From the NCBI GenBank assembly GCA_017629515.1, contig JAGBXB010000044.1:1-36551 (forward strand): a stretch of DNA of 36,551 nucleotides. The letters are read 5' to 3'. Both the position numbers and the translations under genes were made by a program. The notes beneath the pieces are model-generated. The model was not told the DNA's origin and did no database searches. It saw nothing but the letters and a program-made list of their open reading frames with translations. Below, piece by piece: positions 8,473-16,270 of the stretch. Positions within the stretch are counted from its first letter, which is position 1. Each line of letters opens with the position of its first letter. The DNA comes from Lentisphaeria bacterium. GTDB taxonomy: Bacteria; Verrucomicrobiota; Lentisphaeria; Victivallales; UBA1829.

Positions 8473-9219
8473 TTACGGCAGGAAAAAGGCTTCTTTGACC
8501 TCTTTTCTTTCCAAAAGACGCTCATTGTGTTCCAATCCGCCGGGAGCATTGGAACTTTTGAAAACCGGGGGAGTACCGCCTTTTTCCGTGATCTTTTCCA
8601 CCGCAAGAGCCGAAAGAAGCTGCATAATGAAAGAGCCGGCTATGGTGGAAACCGGAGCCATGGGACAGGAGCCCACTTCCAGAACCGCATCCCCCAGCGG
8701 TACATGATTATCAATAAAAACTGCCTGATCTTTGAAAGAAGTAAGATTGGCATATTTTGAGTGATTGCCTTTCTGGTCTTTATAGGCTGAAGAGGTGAGA
8801 ATAATAAGGATTGCGCCTTTCTTTAACGCCGTTTCCACTACCGCTACCGGTGCGCCGTTTTTGCCGGAAGTGGAGGCAACAAGAAGGACATCACCTTTTT
8901 TCATCCTGGAACAGTTGATGATCTCTTGTCCGATCTCCTCATTGTGTTCCACGGCACTTGTAAGAAATCCGGGGGTGGTTGCTATACTCATCCCCGGCCC
9001 CCACAGCGGCCGCCAGAATGCCGGTGCGCCCGCCCGGTAAAAAACATCCTCGGCAAGAATGGCGGAATGGGTACAGCCGAAAATATATATGGTATTGCCG
9101 TTGAGATAGGCATCAGAGATTTTTTCAGCGGCAAGGAGAAGATTTGCTTCTTCTTTTTCTGCTATGAGCTGTAAAAGGCCGGTAGAAATGGAAAGAAAAT
9201 TTTTGGTTGTTTCTTTCAT
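8473..9219 (-). CDS. SIS-domain sugar isomerase/phosphosugar-binding protein (UPF0309-like)
   Basis: The ATG at 9219 (MKETTKNF) was chosen because AAAGGA lies 7 bases upstream; an in-frame TTG at 9246 has no such site. The resulting 248 residues form one SIS domain: IYIFGCTHSAILAEDVFYRAG carries the first phosphosugar loop, DVLLVASTSGKNGAPV the second with its STSG motif, and IILTSS the next strand. SIS proteins isomerise or bind phosphosugars in the cytoplasm. The WRPLWGPGMS and SSNAPGGLEHNE blocks recall the UPF0309 group, often found beside sugar kinases. It is the first gene of the SIS-FGGY-AsmA operon and is separated from the gene upstream by a terminator. Confidence 0.8.
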   Translation of the reverse strand: MKETTKNFLSISTGLLQLIAEKEEANLLLAAEKISDAYLNGNTIYIFGCTHSAILAEDVFYRAGAPAFWRPLWGPGMSIATTPGFLTSAVEHNEEIGQEIINCSRMKKGDVLLVASTSGKNGAPVAVVETALKKGAILIILTSSAYKDQKGNHSKYANLTSFKDQAVFIDNHVPLGDAVLEVGSCPMAPVSTIAGSFIMQLLSALAVEKITEKGGTPPVFKSSNAPGGLEHNERLLERKEVKEAFFLP

Positions 9220-9253
9220 GGAAATCCTTTCTTTTTCTGTAAGCAAACGGAAG

Positions 9254-9281
9254 AAAAAGACGGAATTACTGCCGTCTTTTT
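9254..9281 (-). terminator. Terminator after the propeller-like gene
   Basis: AAAAAGACGG (9254-9263) and CCGTCTTTTT (9272-9281) form a perfect 10-bp stem with an 8-base loop and end in a T tract on the minus strand, 9 bases after the stop. The hairpin is nearly symmetrical. Confidence 0.85.
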
Positions 9282-9289
9282 CAGAAATA

Positions 9290-10633
9290 TCATTGGATCT
9301 TTTTTGTCAGGATCTCTTTCAAAAATCTTTTGTCTGCCCGGTCAGGATAGACAAAAAAGAGGATCCCCCTTGAATCCAGTACCATTACAGATCTTGCATG
9401 GGGGATGGTAAAGGCAAAAAGCACGGTTCCCTGTGTGCGGGGGCGGGCATCGGTAACGGAAAAAAGCTGTAATCTGTCCAGAGATTGTTTATGGTAAACG
9501 GCAAACTGTCCGCCTTTGGAAAAGCCTGTCATAAAGGAATCATTGGTAAAACCCGGCAACGCCAGTCCGGAAGAGGAACTTCCCAGATTGATAAGGGTCT
9601 TGCCTTTGAAAAATCCTGCCGGAGCCCCGGAAGAATGTTCCGGAAGAAGAAGGAATGCCCCCTTATCCAGTGTATGAAGTTTATTCACTTGGAAAGAGAG
9701 ATTCTCCGGCAATTGGATCTTTTCATTGATCCTGCGATCGGAAAGGCGGCAAATATAGAGAAAATCCCTGTCGCAGAAATAGAATTTATCGCCGGAAGCA
9801 TTGGGGGTGACAGCCACTTCACTACTGAAATCTTCAAAGATCTTCACTTCCTTTACCGTTTTATCTTTTACCTGATAAAGATGGGCTTTGGAAGGGTGTT
9901 TTTCTGTTAAAATCAACCAGGAAGATGCGTTGGAAACAAAGTTTTTCCCCGCCTGAAAGGGGATGAAGGTTTTTGAGACAAGTTTTTTTGCAACAGGATC
10001 ATATAAGGCGATGGCGTCTTTGGTGTGTCTGGATTTCTGTCCCGTACAGAGAAGAGTGAGAAAATTTCCGTTCCATACGCACTTTCTTGCAAAGACCTCT
10101 TCCAGATCCCGTGCCTGTACGATCTCCCAGTTGTGTGTATCCAGCAGTACGATCCTTGTGGCAAAAGGTCCGGGAGTTTCCCCTGTTTTTTCCAGAAAGG
10201 CAATAATACTTTTATCCGGGGAAAGAGCCGCATCCTCCACATTTGTCCCGTTGATATAATTTCCGCCCCAACGGGGTGTCCAGAGTATTTTTTTTGTTGC
10301 AATATCAGGGCGTAATTTTGCCGCAAGGGAGTTGGCGGGTTCTTTCGTCCATCTTGCCAGACGGTGGGCGGTACTTTTGGTCATTTTTTTCTTTGTCTGC
10401 CCGGGAGTTGTGACCCGGTCGAGGATGGCAATATTACTCCGGTCGATAAGGACTTTTTCCGGTTTGAGTTCTTCCTTTGCCTGCCGGGAACCCGTAAGAT
10501 CGATATTCAATGAGGGCAAAACGGGAAGCGTATGTCTTTTCCCGCTTTGTGCACAAAGCGAAAGGGAAAAGAAAAGGGAAAAGGTCAGAAAAAGGGCGGG
10601 GAAAAGATGGGAAAGTAAAGTGGAAAACTTCAT
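9290..10633 (-). CDS. Secreted beta-propeller-like protein of unknown function
   Basis: The 447-residue protein starts at an ATG behind AGAGGAA. It has a strong signal peptide: K3, then a long hydrophobic stretch ending near LSLCAQS at residue ~29; the Cys could be a lipidation site but the box is not canonical. From residue ~110 on, repeated blade-like units appear (EDAALSPDKSIIAFLE, TRIVLLDTHNWEIVQARDLEEV, DAIALYDPVAKKLVSKT, KAHLYQVKDKTVKEV, DFLYICRLSDRRIN), the pattern of WD40/YVTN-type propellers. No catalytic motif is seen. It is monocistronic, with terminators on both sides. A binding or scaffold role in the envelope is plausible but not shown. Confidence 0.7.
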   Translation of the reverse strand: MKFSTLLSHLFPALFLTFSLFFSLSLCAQSGKRHTLPVLPSLNIDLTGSRQAKEELKPEKVLIDRSNIAILDRVTTPGQTKKKMTKSTAHRLARWTKEPANSLAAKLRPDIATKKILWTPRWGGNYINGTNVEDAALSPDKSIIAFLEKTGETPGPFATRIVLLDTHNWEIVQARDLEEVFARKCVWNGNFLTLLCTGQKSRHTKDAIALYDPVAKKLVSKTFIPFQAGKNFVSNASSWLILTEKHPSKAHLYQVKDKTVKEVKIFEDFSSEVAVTPNASGDKFYFCDRDFLYICRLSDRRINEKIQLPENLSFQVNKLHTLDKGAFLLLPEHSSGAPAGFFKGKTLINLGSSSSGLALPGFTNDSFMTGFSKGGQFAVYHKQSLDRLQLFSVTDARPRTQGTVLFAFTIPHARSVMVLDSRGILFFVYPDRADKRFLKEILTKKIQ

Positions 10634-10678
10634 AAATTCCTCTTATGCTGTATTGTTTGCCAATATTTCTGCCGGAAT

Positions 10679-10707
10679 GGAAAAAGCCGGATAAGATCAT
10701 CCGGCTT
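10679..10707 (-). terminator. Terminator after the Nif11-like peptide gene
   Basis: AAGCCGGAT (10684-10692) and ATCCGGCTT (10699-10707) form a 9-bp stem with a 6-base loop; on the minus strand it is followed by TTTTT. It lies 28 bases after the Nif11-like stop. Confidence 0.85.
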
Positions 10708-10734
10708 GCACATGCAGAAACGAATGGAATAAAA

Positions 10735-11025
10735 TCAGGGAAGATCTTTCATCCATGCGGCGACAACATTACAAACTTCCTTGTTGCCGGCGGCAAGTTG
10801 TTCTTCATAGAATCCGTAAACAAGTTTATCCAGTTCTGCGGGATCCAGAGTTCTGCCCATGAATTCACCGACGACTTTTGCCAGTTCCGCTTTTTTGAAA
10901 TCATACCCTTCTTCAGCAAGGATGGAAGTAATTTCAGCGGGAGTTTTCACATCGGCAAGTTTTGCCCGGAAATCTTCATCACTCATCATAACAACACAGA
11001 ATGCTCTTGCGCTTTCAGCAGACAT
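10735..11025 (-). CDS. Small Nif11-like leader-domain protein
   Basis: The start MSAESARAF at 11025 is preferred because AAAGGA lies about 8 bases upstream; an ATG six codons earlier has none. The 96 residues match the Nif11/nitrile-hydratase-type leader pattern: an N-terminal S-x-E-x-x-x-x-F helix, DEDFRAKLADVKTPAEITSI, then EEGYDFKKAEL. In many bacteria such domains are leaders of ribosomally made, modified peptides. Here the region after the domain continues as acidic helix (DPAELDKLVYGFYEEQ) and contains one Cys, with no Gly-Gly cleavage motif and no Cys/Ser/Thr-rich core. No modifying enzyme lies nearby, so this may be an orphan precursor or a domain used for another purpose. It has its own promoter and terminator. 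Confidence 0.65.
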   Translation of the reverse strand: MSAESARAFCVVMMSDEDFRAKLADVKTPAEITSILAEEGYDFKKAELAKVVGEFMGRTLDPAELDKLVYGFYEEQLAAGNKEVCNVVAAWMKDLP

Positions 11026-11103
11026 ATTTTTTCCTTTCTTCATTACTCTTTACGGAGTATGGTTTCTCTTTTCCGGAATTTGCCGGATACAATTCTTACA
11101 TAT

Positions 11104-11132
11104 AATCTAATTCCAAATCCTGATGAGTGCAA
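11104..11132 (-). promoter_or_regulatory. Candidate promoter of the Nif11-like gene
   Basis: On the minus strand TTGCAC (11132-11127) and TAGATT (11109-11104) are 17 bases apart, giving a leader of roughly 70 bases before the ATG at 11025. Confidence 0.45.
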
Positions 11133-11226
11133 GTTTTTCAATGGCAAATTTTATGTTTTTTCGGTAAAAAAAACTCCGGAGAGGTGTAAATCTTTGAAAA
11201 TTGTAAAAAACATTTTCACTATTCTC

Positions 11227-11255
11227 TTGTAAAAAAACTCTTTTGCATGTATATT
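11227..11255 (+). promoter_or_regulatory. Sigma70-type promoter of ftsQ
   Basis: TTGTAA (11227-11232) and TATATT (11250-11255) are 17 bases apart and lie 32 bases before the ATG at 11288. Confidence 0.6.
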
Positions 11256-11287
11256 GATGAAAAGATTCTTGTAAAAGGTTTGGAAAT

Positions 11288-12181
11288 ATGGGTATATTGA
11301 AAGATAAAAATAAAAGTCATGATAAAAAAGGATCGGAAAATATCGCCCTGCCGGGTAAGGAACTTCTGAAAAGCAGAAGAATAAAGATCCTTTCCGCTGT
11401 TGTTATCGTATTGCTTGTTTTTGCCTTTATTGCCTGTATCTGTATATGGTTCCCTATGCAGATGTTTTCCAAAAATCCCAGATTCACCCTTGCGAAAGTG
11501 AAGATCGTTGCCCACCCGAAAGGTTATTGGAAAGACAAGGAGGAGAATGTCTGCCGGATCATGAAGATCACCCCCGGAACAGATAATCTTTTTGCCTTCA
11601 ATCTGAAAAATCTTTCCTCCCGGCTTCTGAAAAGTCCCAGCATAGAAAGCGTTTCCATTTCCAGAGTGCTGCCGGATATTTTGCTTGTGAAAATCGCAGA
11701 ACGGGAACCCGGAGCTCTGATCAATTCCGCCCAATCTCCCTATGTGGTGGATGTGAACGGCAATCTGATGCTGCGTACTGAATGTATGGATATAACTTCC
11801 AGTCTGCCGGTGATTTCCGGTATCAGAAATCTTGCTCTTCTGAAAAAAGGGGAAAAAGTTACTGCCCTTGCTCCTGCAATGGAAATGCTGCACGTGATAA
11901 AAACGAAATGGCCGGATATCCGGGTGGATCAGATCCGGATCGTTGTGAAAAACAAGTCCGGGGTCTTATTGTGTGCCGTCCGGTATAAGAGTTTTCCGGA
12001 TTCCTTTATCGTGGAAATGCCGGAAAAAAATATCCCCCTGAAAGTTCAGGAACTTGCCACTGCGCTGGACAGGATCGTAAATACAGCAAGTACCAAACGC
12101 AAAATCAATCTCATGTATGAAAACCGCGCTGTCCTGACGGATCTTCCGGGGAGAAGTGTAAGGACAAAAAAATACCGTTAA
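11288..12181 (+). CDS. ftsQ: Cell-division protein FtsQ/DivIB
   Basis: The 297-residue protein has a short basic cytoplasmic N-terminus, one membrane segment at residues ~34-55 and then a POTRA domain (~66-140). The latter is recognisable from FTLAKVKIV, the insert ending ITPGTDNLFAFNL, and SPSIESVSISRVLPDILLVKIAEREP, all typical FtsQ landmarks. The second beta domain follows with VVDVNGNLM and SLPVISG. FtsQ links the early and late divisome and recruits FtsBL in the periplasm. It normally lies in the dcw cluster between mur/ddl genes and ftsA; here it stands alone behind its own promoter, with a weak hairpin and T tract after the stop. Identity is based on domain order and motifs. Confidence 0.85.
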   Translation: MGILKDKNKSHDKKGSENIALPGKELLKSRRIKILSAVVIVLLVFAFIACICIWFPMQMFSKNPRFTLAKVKIVAHPKGYWKDKEENVCRIMKITPGTDNLFAFNLKNLSSRLLKSPSIESVSISRVLPDILLVKIAEREPGALINSAQSPYVVDVNGNLMLRTECMDITSSLPVISGIRNLALLKKGEKVTALAPAMEMLHVIKTKWPDIRVDQIRIVVKNKSGVLLCAVRYKSFPDSFIVEMPEKNIPLKVQELATALDRIVNTASTKRKINLMYENRAVLTDLPGRSVRTKKYR

Positions 12182-12542
12182 GGAGAGGGGTTTCTGAAAA
12201 AAACTCTTTTTTTTTGTTGAATATGCAAAAATATAAATTTTTCAGTCTCTTTTATAAGAAAAAAAGTGCTGAAAAAGATGCAAATATCAAAAAGAAAAGT
12301 AGATTATTCCCGCCGGAAGAAAGCTGTGGATAGATCATTATGGCGTTCAGAACAAAAATACCGGTGAAAAAAGGGGTGATTTCAAAATTTGACAAAAGTC
12401 CGGAAAGGATAAACAGGACTCTGTGAAGAGGTGGTCCGGTACTGCCGGAATAACTTTTTGCATATTTTTGTTTCTGTTCTTTCATGGGGTTTGTATGATT
12501 TTTTTATTGCCTTGAAAAAATAAAGACTTGCAGGAGGATTTT
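12182..12542. other. Intergenic region between ftsQ and the aminotransferase operon
   Basis: The first 35 bases hold a G-U-rich hairpin (AGAGGGGTTT with AAACTCTTTT) and a T9 run, a plausible weak ftsQ terminator. The rest is AT-rich. A 77-codon minus-strand frame (12252-12485) would encode two hydrophobic segments but has no ribosome site and is not called. A convincing promoter for the downstream operon was not found, although TATGAT at about 12494 is a possible -10 box. Confidence 0.5.
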
Positions 12543-14090
12543 ATGAGTATGAATATCAGACGGTCTCTGACGGATATTGCCGGCAAAGAATATATTTATG
12601 CTGTTTGCGAGGCTTCCGCAGCCGCTGGGCTGGGTAAATTGGAGGAACTCAAAAGCATTGCAGAAGAGAAAGTGGATTTTTATCCGGATGATTTTGCTCT
12701 GCAAGCAGAAACTCTTGCTTTGCAAAGCGGAAAAAAAATTTGTAAGGGATTGGAAAACTCCTTTCCCGGAGCCGCAACGAATGCTTTCCGGAAAGCTTTT
12801 CACAGAGAGTCAGCTCCTTTAAGCGGATTCGGCTGTGTAAGGATCGGGGAAAATGGAAAAATAGCCTTTATCGGTAAAAGTGAACACTATCAGGCATCTC
12901 TGGGCCACAATTTTCCCGGATATAAATTGCTCATCAATGCCTGCCGTATCGGGATAAGTAATCTTACCCATAACAATACAAGGGGATTTCTTACAAGGCT
13001 GCTTGAACGGGAATTGATCCGTACTGCCAACGGGATAGATAAAAACGATGATGAAGCATTGGAAAAAGTGCTTGCCTCAACGGAAAAACATGTTCTTAAC
13101 AGAGTGATCAATCTGGAAACAGGGTCATTGGCTTGTGAAGCAGCCTATAAAATGGCTTTTGCCAGATTCTACAAGCTTCAGGGAGATTTCCCAACACCCC
13201 TTTATGCCGGGAAAATCCCTGTATTTGTTGTCATGGCGGATTCCGACGGCGGAAATACTGCCAATTATCACGGCACGACCATGCTGACCCAGATGATGCG
13301 GGGGTTGTGGCCGGAAGCCGCTGAAATTCTGATCAACGCCGGTTTGTTGAAAATCGTTGCCGCCCCCATCAATGACATCGAAGCATTCCGAAGGATCGTG
13401 GAAGAATATGATAACGGTAAATATAAGATCGCACTTTTCTCCCATGAACTTATTCTGATGAACTATGCCGGGATCCGTCTTACAGAGGAGTTTGTAAAAG
13501 AAACCCATGCCCTCTGCGATGCTCATGATATCCCCGTACTTGTGGATGAGATCCAGTCCTGTATGTGGTCAAAAGAGATGTTCCTTTTCCGTAAATATTC
13601 CTGCAGACCGGATTTTGTTTCTGTGGGCAAAGGTTTTCCCGGAGGGCAGTACCCTGCTTCCAAAATGCTCACAACGGCGCAGATGGATAATCTCAATCAG
13701 TTTGGCGCACTTGTTACCAATGGTCAGGAGGAACTTGCTTCCCTTGCCAATCTGATCACTATGGAATTTGCAAGAGCAAATGCTTCTTACATTGAAGAAG
13801 CCGGAATAAAATGGCGGGAAAAACTTCTGAAAAAAGTTGCCCCCTTCGGAAATATCGTTGACAAAGTGGAGGGGGATGAACTTCTCACTTCCATTATTTT
13901 CTTTGACCGGGATAAGGCAAATACATTCAGTCATGTTCTTTCAGAGGAATATTGTATTGATGTAAGTGTGCAGACCTATAAACCCAACTGCCCCAAAGCT
14001 GCCCTCCTGAAACTGCCCCTCATCACTACCGAAAAGATGATGGAACATATCGTTGAAAAAATCGTTGCAGCATTGGAAAAGGTGAAATAA
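12543..14090 (+). CDS. Class III pyridoxal-phosphate aminotransferase
   Basis: The start at 12543 (MSMNIRR) has GGAGG 5 bases upstream; the frame's earlier TTG does not. The 515-residue protein is a fold-type I, class III aminotransferase: Asp335 in VDEIQSCMW holds the pyridine nitrogen, and Lys363 in VSVGKGFPGGQYPASKM forms the Schiff base. TANYHGTTMLTQMM and GALVTNGQEELASLANL are other family landmarks. Members move amino groups from omega-amino acids, amines or amino-sugar-like compounds to a keto acid. The ~120-residue N-terminal extension makes it longer than acetylornithine or GABA transaminases (~430). It is the first gene of a five-gene operon and overlaps the kinase start by one base. 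The substrate is unknown. Confidence 0.85.
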   Translation: MSMNIRRSLTDIAGKEYIYAVCEASAAAGLGKLEELKSIAEEKVDFYPDDFALQAETLALQSGKKICKGLENSFPGAATNAFRKAFHRESAPLSGFGCVRIGENGKIAFIGKSEHYQASLGHNFPGYKLLINACRIGISNLTHNNTRGFLTRLLERELIRTANGIDKNDDEALEKVLASTEKHVLNRVINLETGSLACEAAYKMAFARFYKLQGDFPTPLYAGKIPVFVVMADSDGGNTANYHGTTMLTQMMRGLWPEAAEILINAGLLKIVAAPINDIEAFRRIVEEYDNGKYKIALFSHELILMNYAGIRLTEEFVKETHALCDAHDIPVLVDEIQSCMWSKEMFLFRKYSCRPDFVSVGKGFPGGQYPASKMLTTAQMDNLNQFGALVTNGQEELASLANLITMEFARANASYIEEAGIKWREKLLKKVAPFGNIVDKVEGDELLTSIIFFDRDKANTFSHVLSEEYCIDVSVQTYKPNCPKAALLKLPLITTEKMMEHIVEKIVAALEKVK

Positions 14091-15268
14091 TGGCGTACAG
14101 TATCGGTCTTGATCTGGGAACCGGGGCGACAAAAGCGGTTTTGTGGGATGGAAATAAAATCGTAAAAAGTTCCTCCCTGGAAATTGATTTTATCCGGGAG
14201 GGGGAATGTGTCACAATCGAAAGCAATTCCTGGCTGGAAAAAAATTTGCAGCAGATAAAAGAACTTGCTTCTTTTGCTGATGCCCCCATTGCGGCAATTT
14301 CCATGTGTGCAGCTTCCGGCAATACCCTTGTTGCCGATAAAAACGGAAAACCTTTATGCAATATCATAAGTTGGCTTGACGGCAGAAAAATTGAGGCTAG
14401 TCCCGCAGAAAATCTCCATGAGATCATTGGCTGGCCCTGGGTGAAAGGTTTCCCTTATACTCACATAAAAACGTTGCGTAAAGAGTATCCCCATATTTTT
14501 ACAAATGGATATCATGTTTGTATGAATAATGATCTTCTCCAATATCATCTCTGCGGAAAATGGGCACTGGATCACTCTTCGGCAACTCCTTTCTATTTGC
14601 AGGATCAGAGATCTTTTTCCTATTACAGACCTTTTCTCCATGATCTTGCTTTGAAAGAAGAAGATTTGTCCCCCCTTGTCCCTTCCTGTACCGTTGTCGG
14701 AAATTTGCGGGAAGAGATGATCGGCGGCTTCCTTACGGAAAATACAAAAGTCGTTGCCGGTTCATTCGATCACCCCTCTGCCGCAAGAGCGTGCAATATT
14801 GCCGGAGAGGGGGAAATGCTTATTTCCTGCGGAACAAGCTGGGTGGGGTTTTCTCCGGTGAAAGAAAGAACGATCCGCGATGGCTACCTTTCCGATCCTT
14901 TTATGATCCATGAGGGCGGGTTGTGGGGCTTGATCCGTTCCTGGTCAAAGGTGGGGTTGGAACTGGAAGAGTGGATCACTGAACATTTCGGGAAAGAAAA
15001 AGACCGGTATCAGAAATTTTCCGATGAGGCTCTCAGCGGAGGAAAAGCAAAAGAAAAAATGCTCTCCACTGCCGCCTCTTTCCGGGAAAGAGCCTTTCCG
15101 GAAACAAAATTTTCCCGTATCGTTCTTTGCGGCGGGCCGTCAGAATCCCCCGCATGGAGAAAATATATTGCTGAAGTATGGGAGGCGGAAATCGAAACTT
15201 CCCCCTATGATAAATATACGGGAGCAGCCGGGGCGGCAAAAATGGCTTTGAAAGGAGTGACAAAATGA
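14090..15268 (+). CDS. FGGY-family carbohydrate kinase, short form
   Basis: The 392-residue protein has the N-terminal loop GLDLGTGATKAVLWD, ISWLDGRKIEA in place of the usual sugar-binding W-x-D-x-R block, the catalytic Asp227 in AGSFDHPSAARA, the adenosine loop LISCGTSWVGF, and the C-terminal CGGPSESPAWRKYIAEVW. It is about 90-100 residues shorter than typical FGGY kinases, mainly in the second domain, but all catalytic motifs remain. It starts on the last base of the aminotransferase stop and its stop overlaps the next ATG (ATGA), so the genes are translationally coupled. It probably phosphorylates the ketose or polyol produced by the isomerase encoded two genes downstream; the substrate is not identifiable. 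Confidence 0.87.
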   Translation: MAYSIGLDLGTGATKAVLWDGNKIVKSSSLEIDFIREGECVTIESNSWLEKNLQQIKELASFADAPIAAISMCAASGNTLVADKNGKPLCNIISWLDGRKIEASPAENLHEIIGWPWVKGFPYTHIKTLRKEYPHIFTNGYHVCMNNDLLQYHLCGKWALDHSSATPFYLQDQRSFSYYRPFLHDLALKEEDLSPLVPSCTVVGNLREEMIGGFLTENTKVVAGSFDHPSAARACNIAGEGEMLISCGTSWVGFSPVKERTIRDGYLSDPFMIHEGGLWGLIRSWSKVGLELEEWITEHFGKEKDRYQKFSDEALSGGKAKEKMLSTAASFRERAFPETKFSRIVLCGGPSESPAWRKYIAEVWEAEIETSPYDKYTGAAGAAKMALKGVTK

Positions 15269-16269
15269 TACAAATGGTTACTGAACAGGATAAAAAAGTC
15301 TTTCAGGAGGAGTTTGCCGGACTCCTGCCTTCAAAAATATTTGATTCCCATGTGCATATTATTCTGAAGGAGAGTTATTCTCCGGAATGGGGGACAGAAA
15401 AAATATCCTATCTGGAAAAGACCCAATGGCAGTTTACTGTGGAGCAGTTTTTCTCCATTTATAAAGAGATGCTTCCCGGAATTGAAATGTCCCTTGCCGG
15501 ATTTGGCGGGCCGTCTATGAAGGTGGATCGTTCCCATGCGTCTTCTTTCGGTGTGAATAATAAAAATGTTTTCGGGCTGCGGCTTTTAAGTGCGTATGAT
15601 TCTGTGGAAGAGGCAGCTTCCGATATTGAAAAATATCATCTTGCCGGGGTGAAGCCTTATGCAAATATGGCTTTGAAAAGAGAAAATGGTGAAGGGGAAT
15701 TATTGGACTTTTTCACAAAAGAACAGTTGGAATATCTGAATAAAAATCAATTGATCGCCACAATCCATATTCCCCGGAAAATGCGTCTGGAAGATCCCTG
15801 CAACCGGACACAGATGAAATATTTATGTGAAACTTATCCGGATATAAAATTTATTTTTGCCCACATCGGCAGAGCCTATTATAAAAGATGTGCTGTAAAT
15901 TATGTGGATGAGTTCGTTCAGTACCCCAATGCCTACTGGGATACGGCAATGATCAACCATGAAGGGGTATTGCAATATACCTTCGATCATTTCCCCAATG
16001 ACAGGATCCTTTTCGGGACGGATGCACCGATATCTTTCCTGCATGGAAAATCTGTGGAGATCAATAACCAGTATGTATATATGTCTCCTGAAAACTTCAA
16101 TCTGGGGACTTCTTTATATGATGATACAGGAAAAATAACTTATGTGCCTTTCCTGTATGAACAGATAAGAAGTATTCTTTCTCTGGGACTTTCCCGGAAA
16201 ACTCTTGAAGATTTCTTCTATAATAACGCTTATACTCTTTACTCCCGAACAGTGGAAAGGATGAAATAA
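15265..16269 (+). CDS. Amidohydrolase-2 family metal-dependent hydrolase
   Basis: The 334-residue protein is a TIM-barrel amidohydrolase (amidohydrolase-2 clan). Metal ligands appear in the expected order: His29-x-His31 in FDSHVHI, Lys130 in GVKPYAN, His168 in TIHIPRK, His200 in FAHIGRAY and Asp253 in LFGTDAP. Family members hydrolyse lactones or amides, decarboxylate aromatic acids or isomerise uronates. In a sugar operon, a lactonase or C-C/C-N hydrolase is most plausible, but this is inference. A GGAG site inside the kinase end precedes the ATG, and the genes overlap by 4 bases. All key ligands are intact. Confidence 0.85.
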   Translation: MIQMVTEQDKKVFQEEFAGLLPSKIFDSHVHIILKESYSPEWGTEKISYLEKTQWQFTVEQFFSIYKEMLPGIEMSLAGFGGPSMKVDRSHASSFGVNNKNVFGLRLLSAYDSVEEAASDIEKYHLAGVKPYANMALKRENGEGELLDFFTKEQLEYLNKNQLIATIHIPRKMRLEDPCNRTQMKYLCETYPDIKFIFAHIGRAYYKRCAVNYVDEFVQYPNAYWDTAMINHEGVLQYTFDHFPNDRILFGTDAPISFLHGKSVEINNQYVYMSPENFNLGTSLYDDTGKITYVPFLYEQIRSILSLGLSRKTLEDFFYNNAYTLYSRTVERMK

Positions 16270-16270
16270 A

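Noticed and set aside
12252-12485. 77-codon minus-strand frame encoding two hydrophobic segments
   Set aside because: No Shine-Dalgarno site or promoter precedes the ATG, and hydrophobic runs arise easily from T-rich spacers; it remains only a remote possibility.
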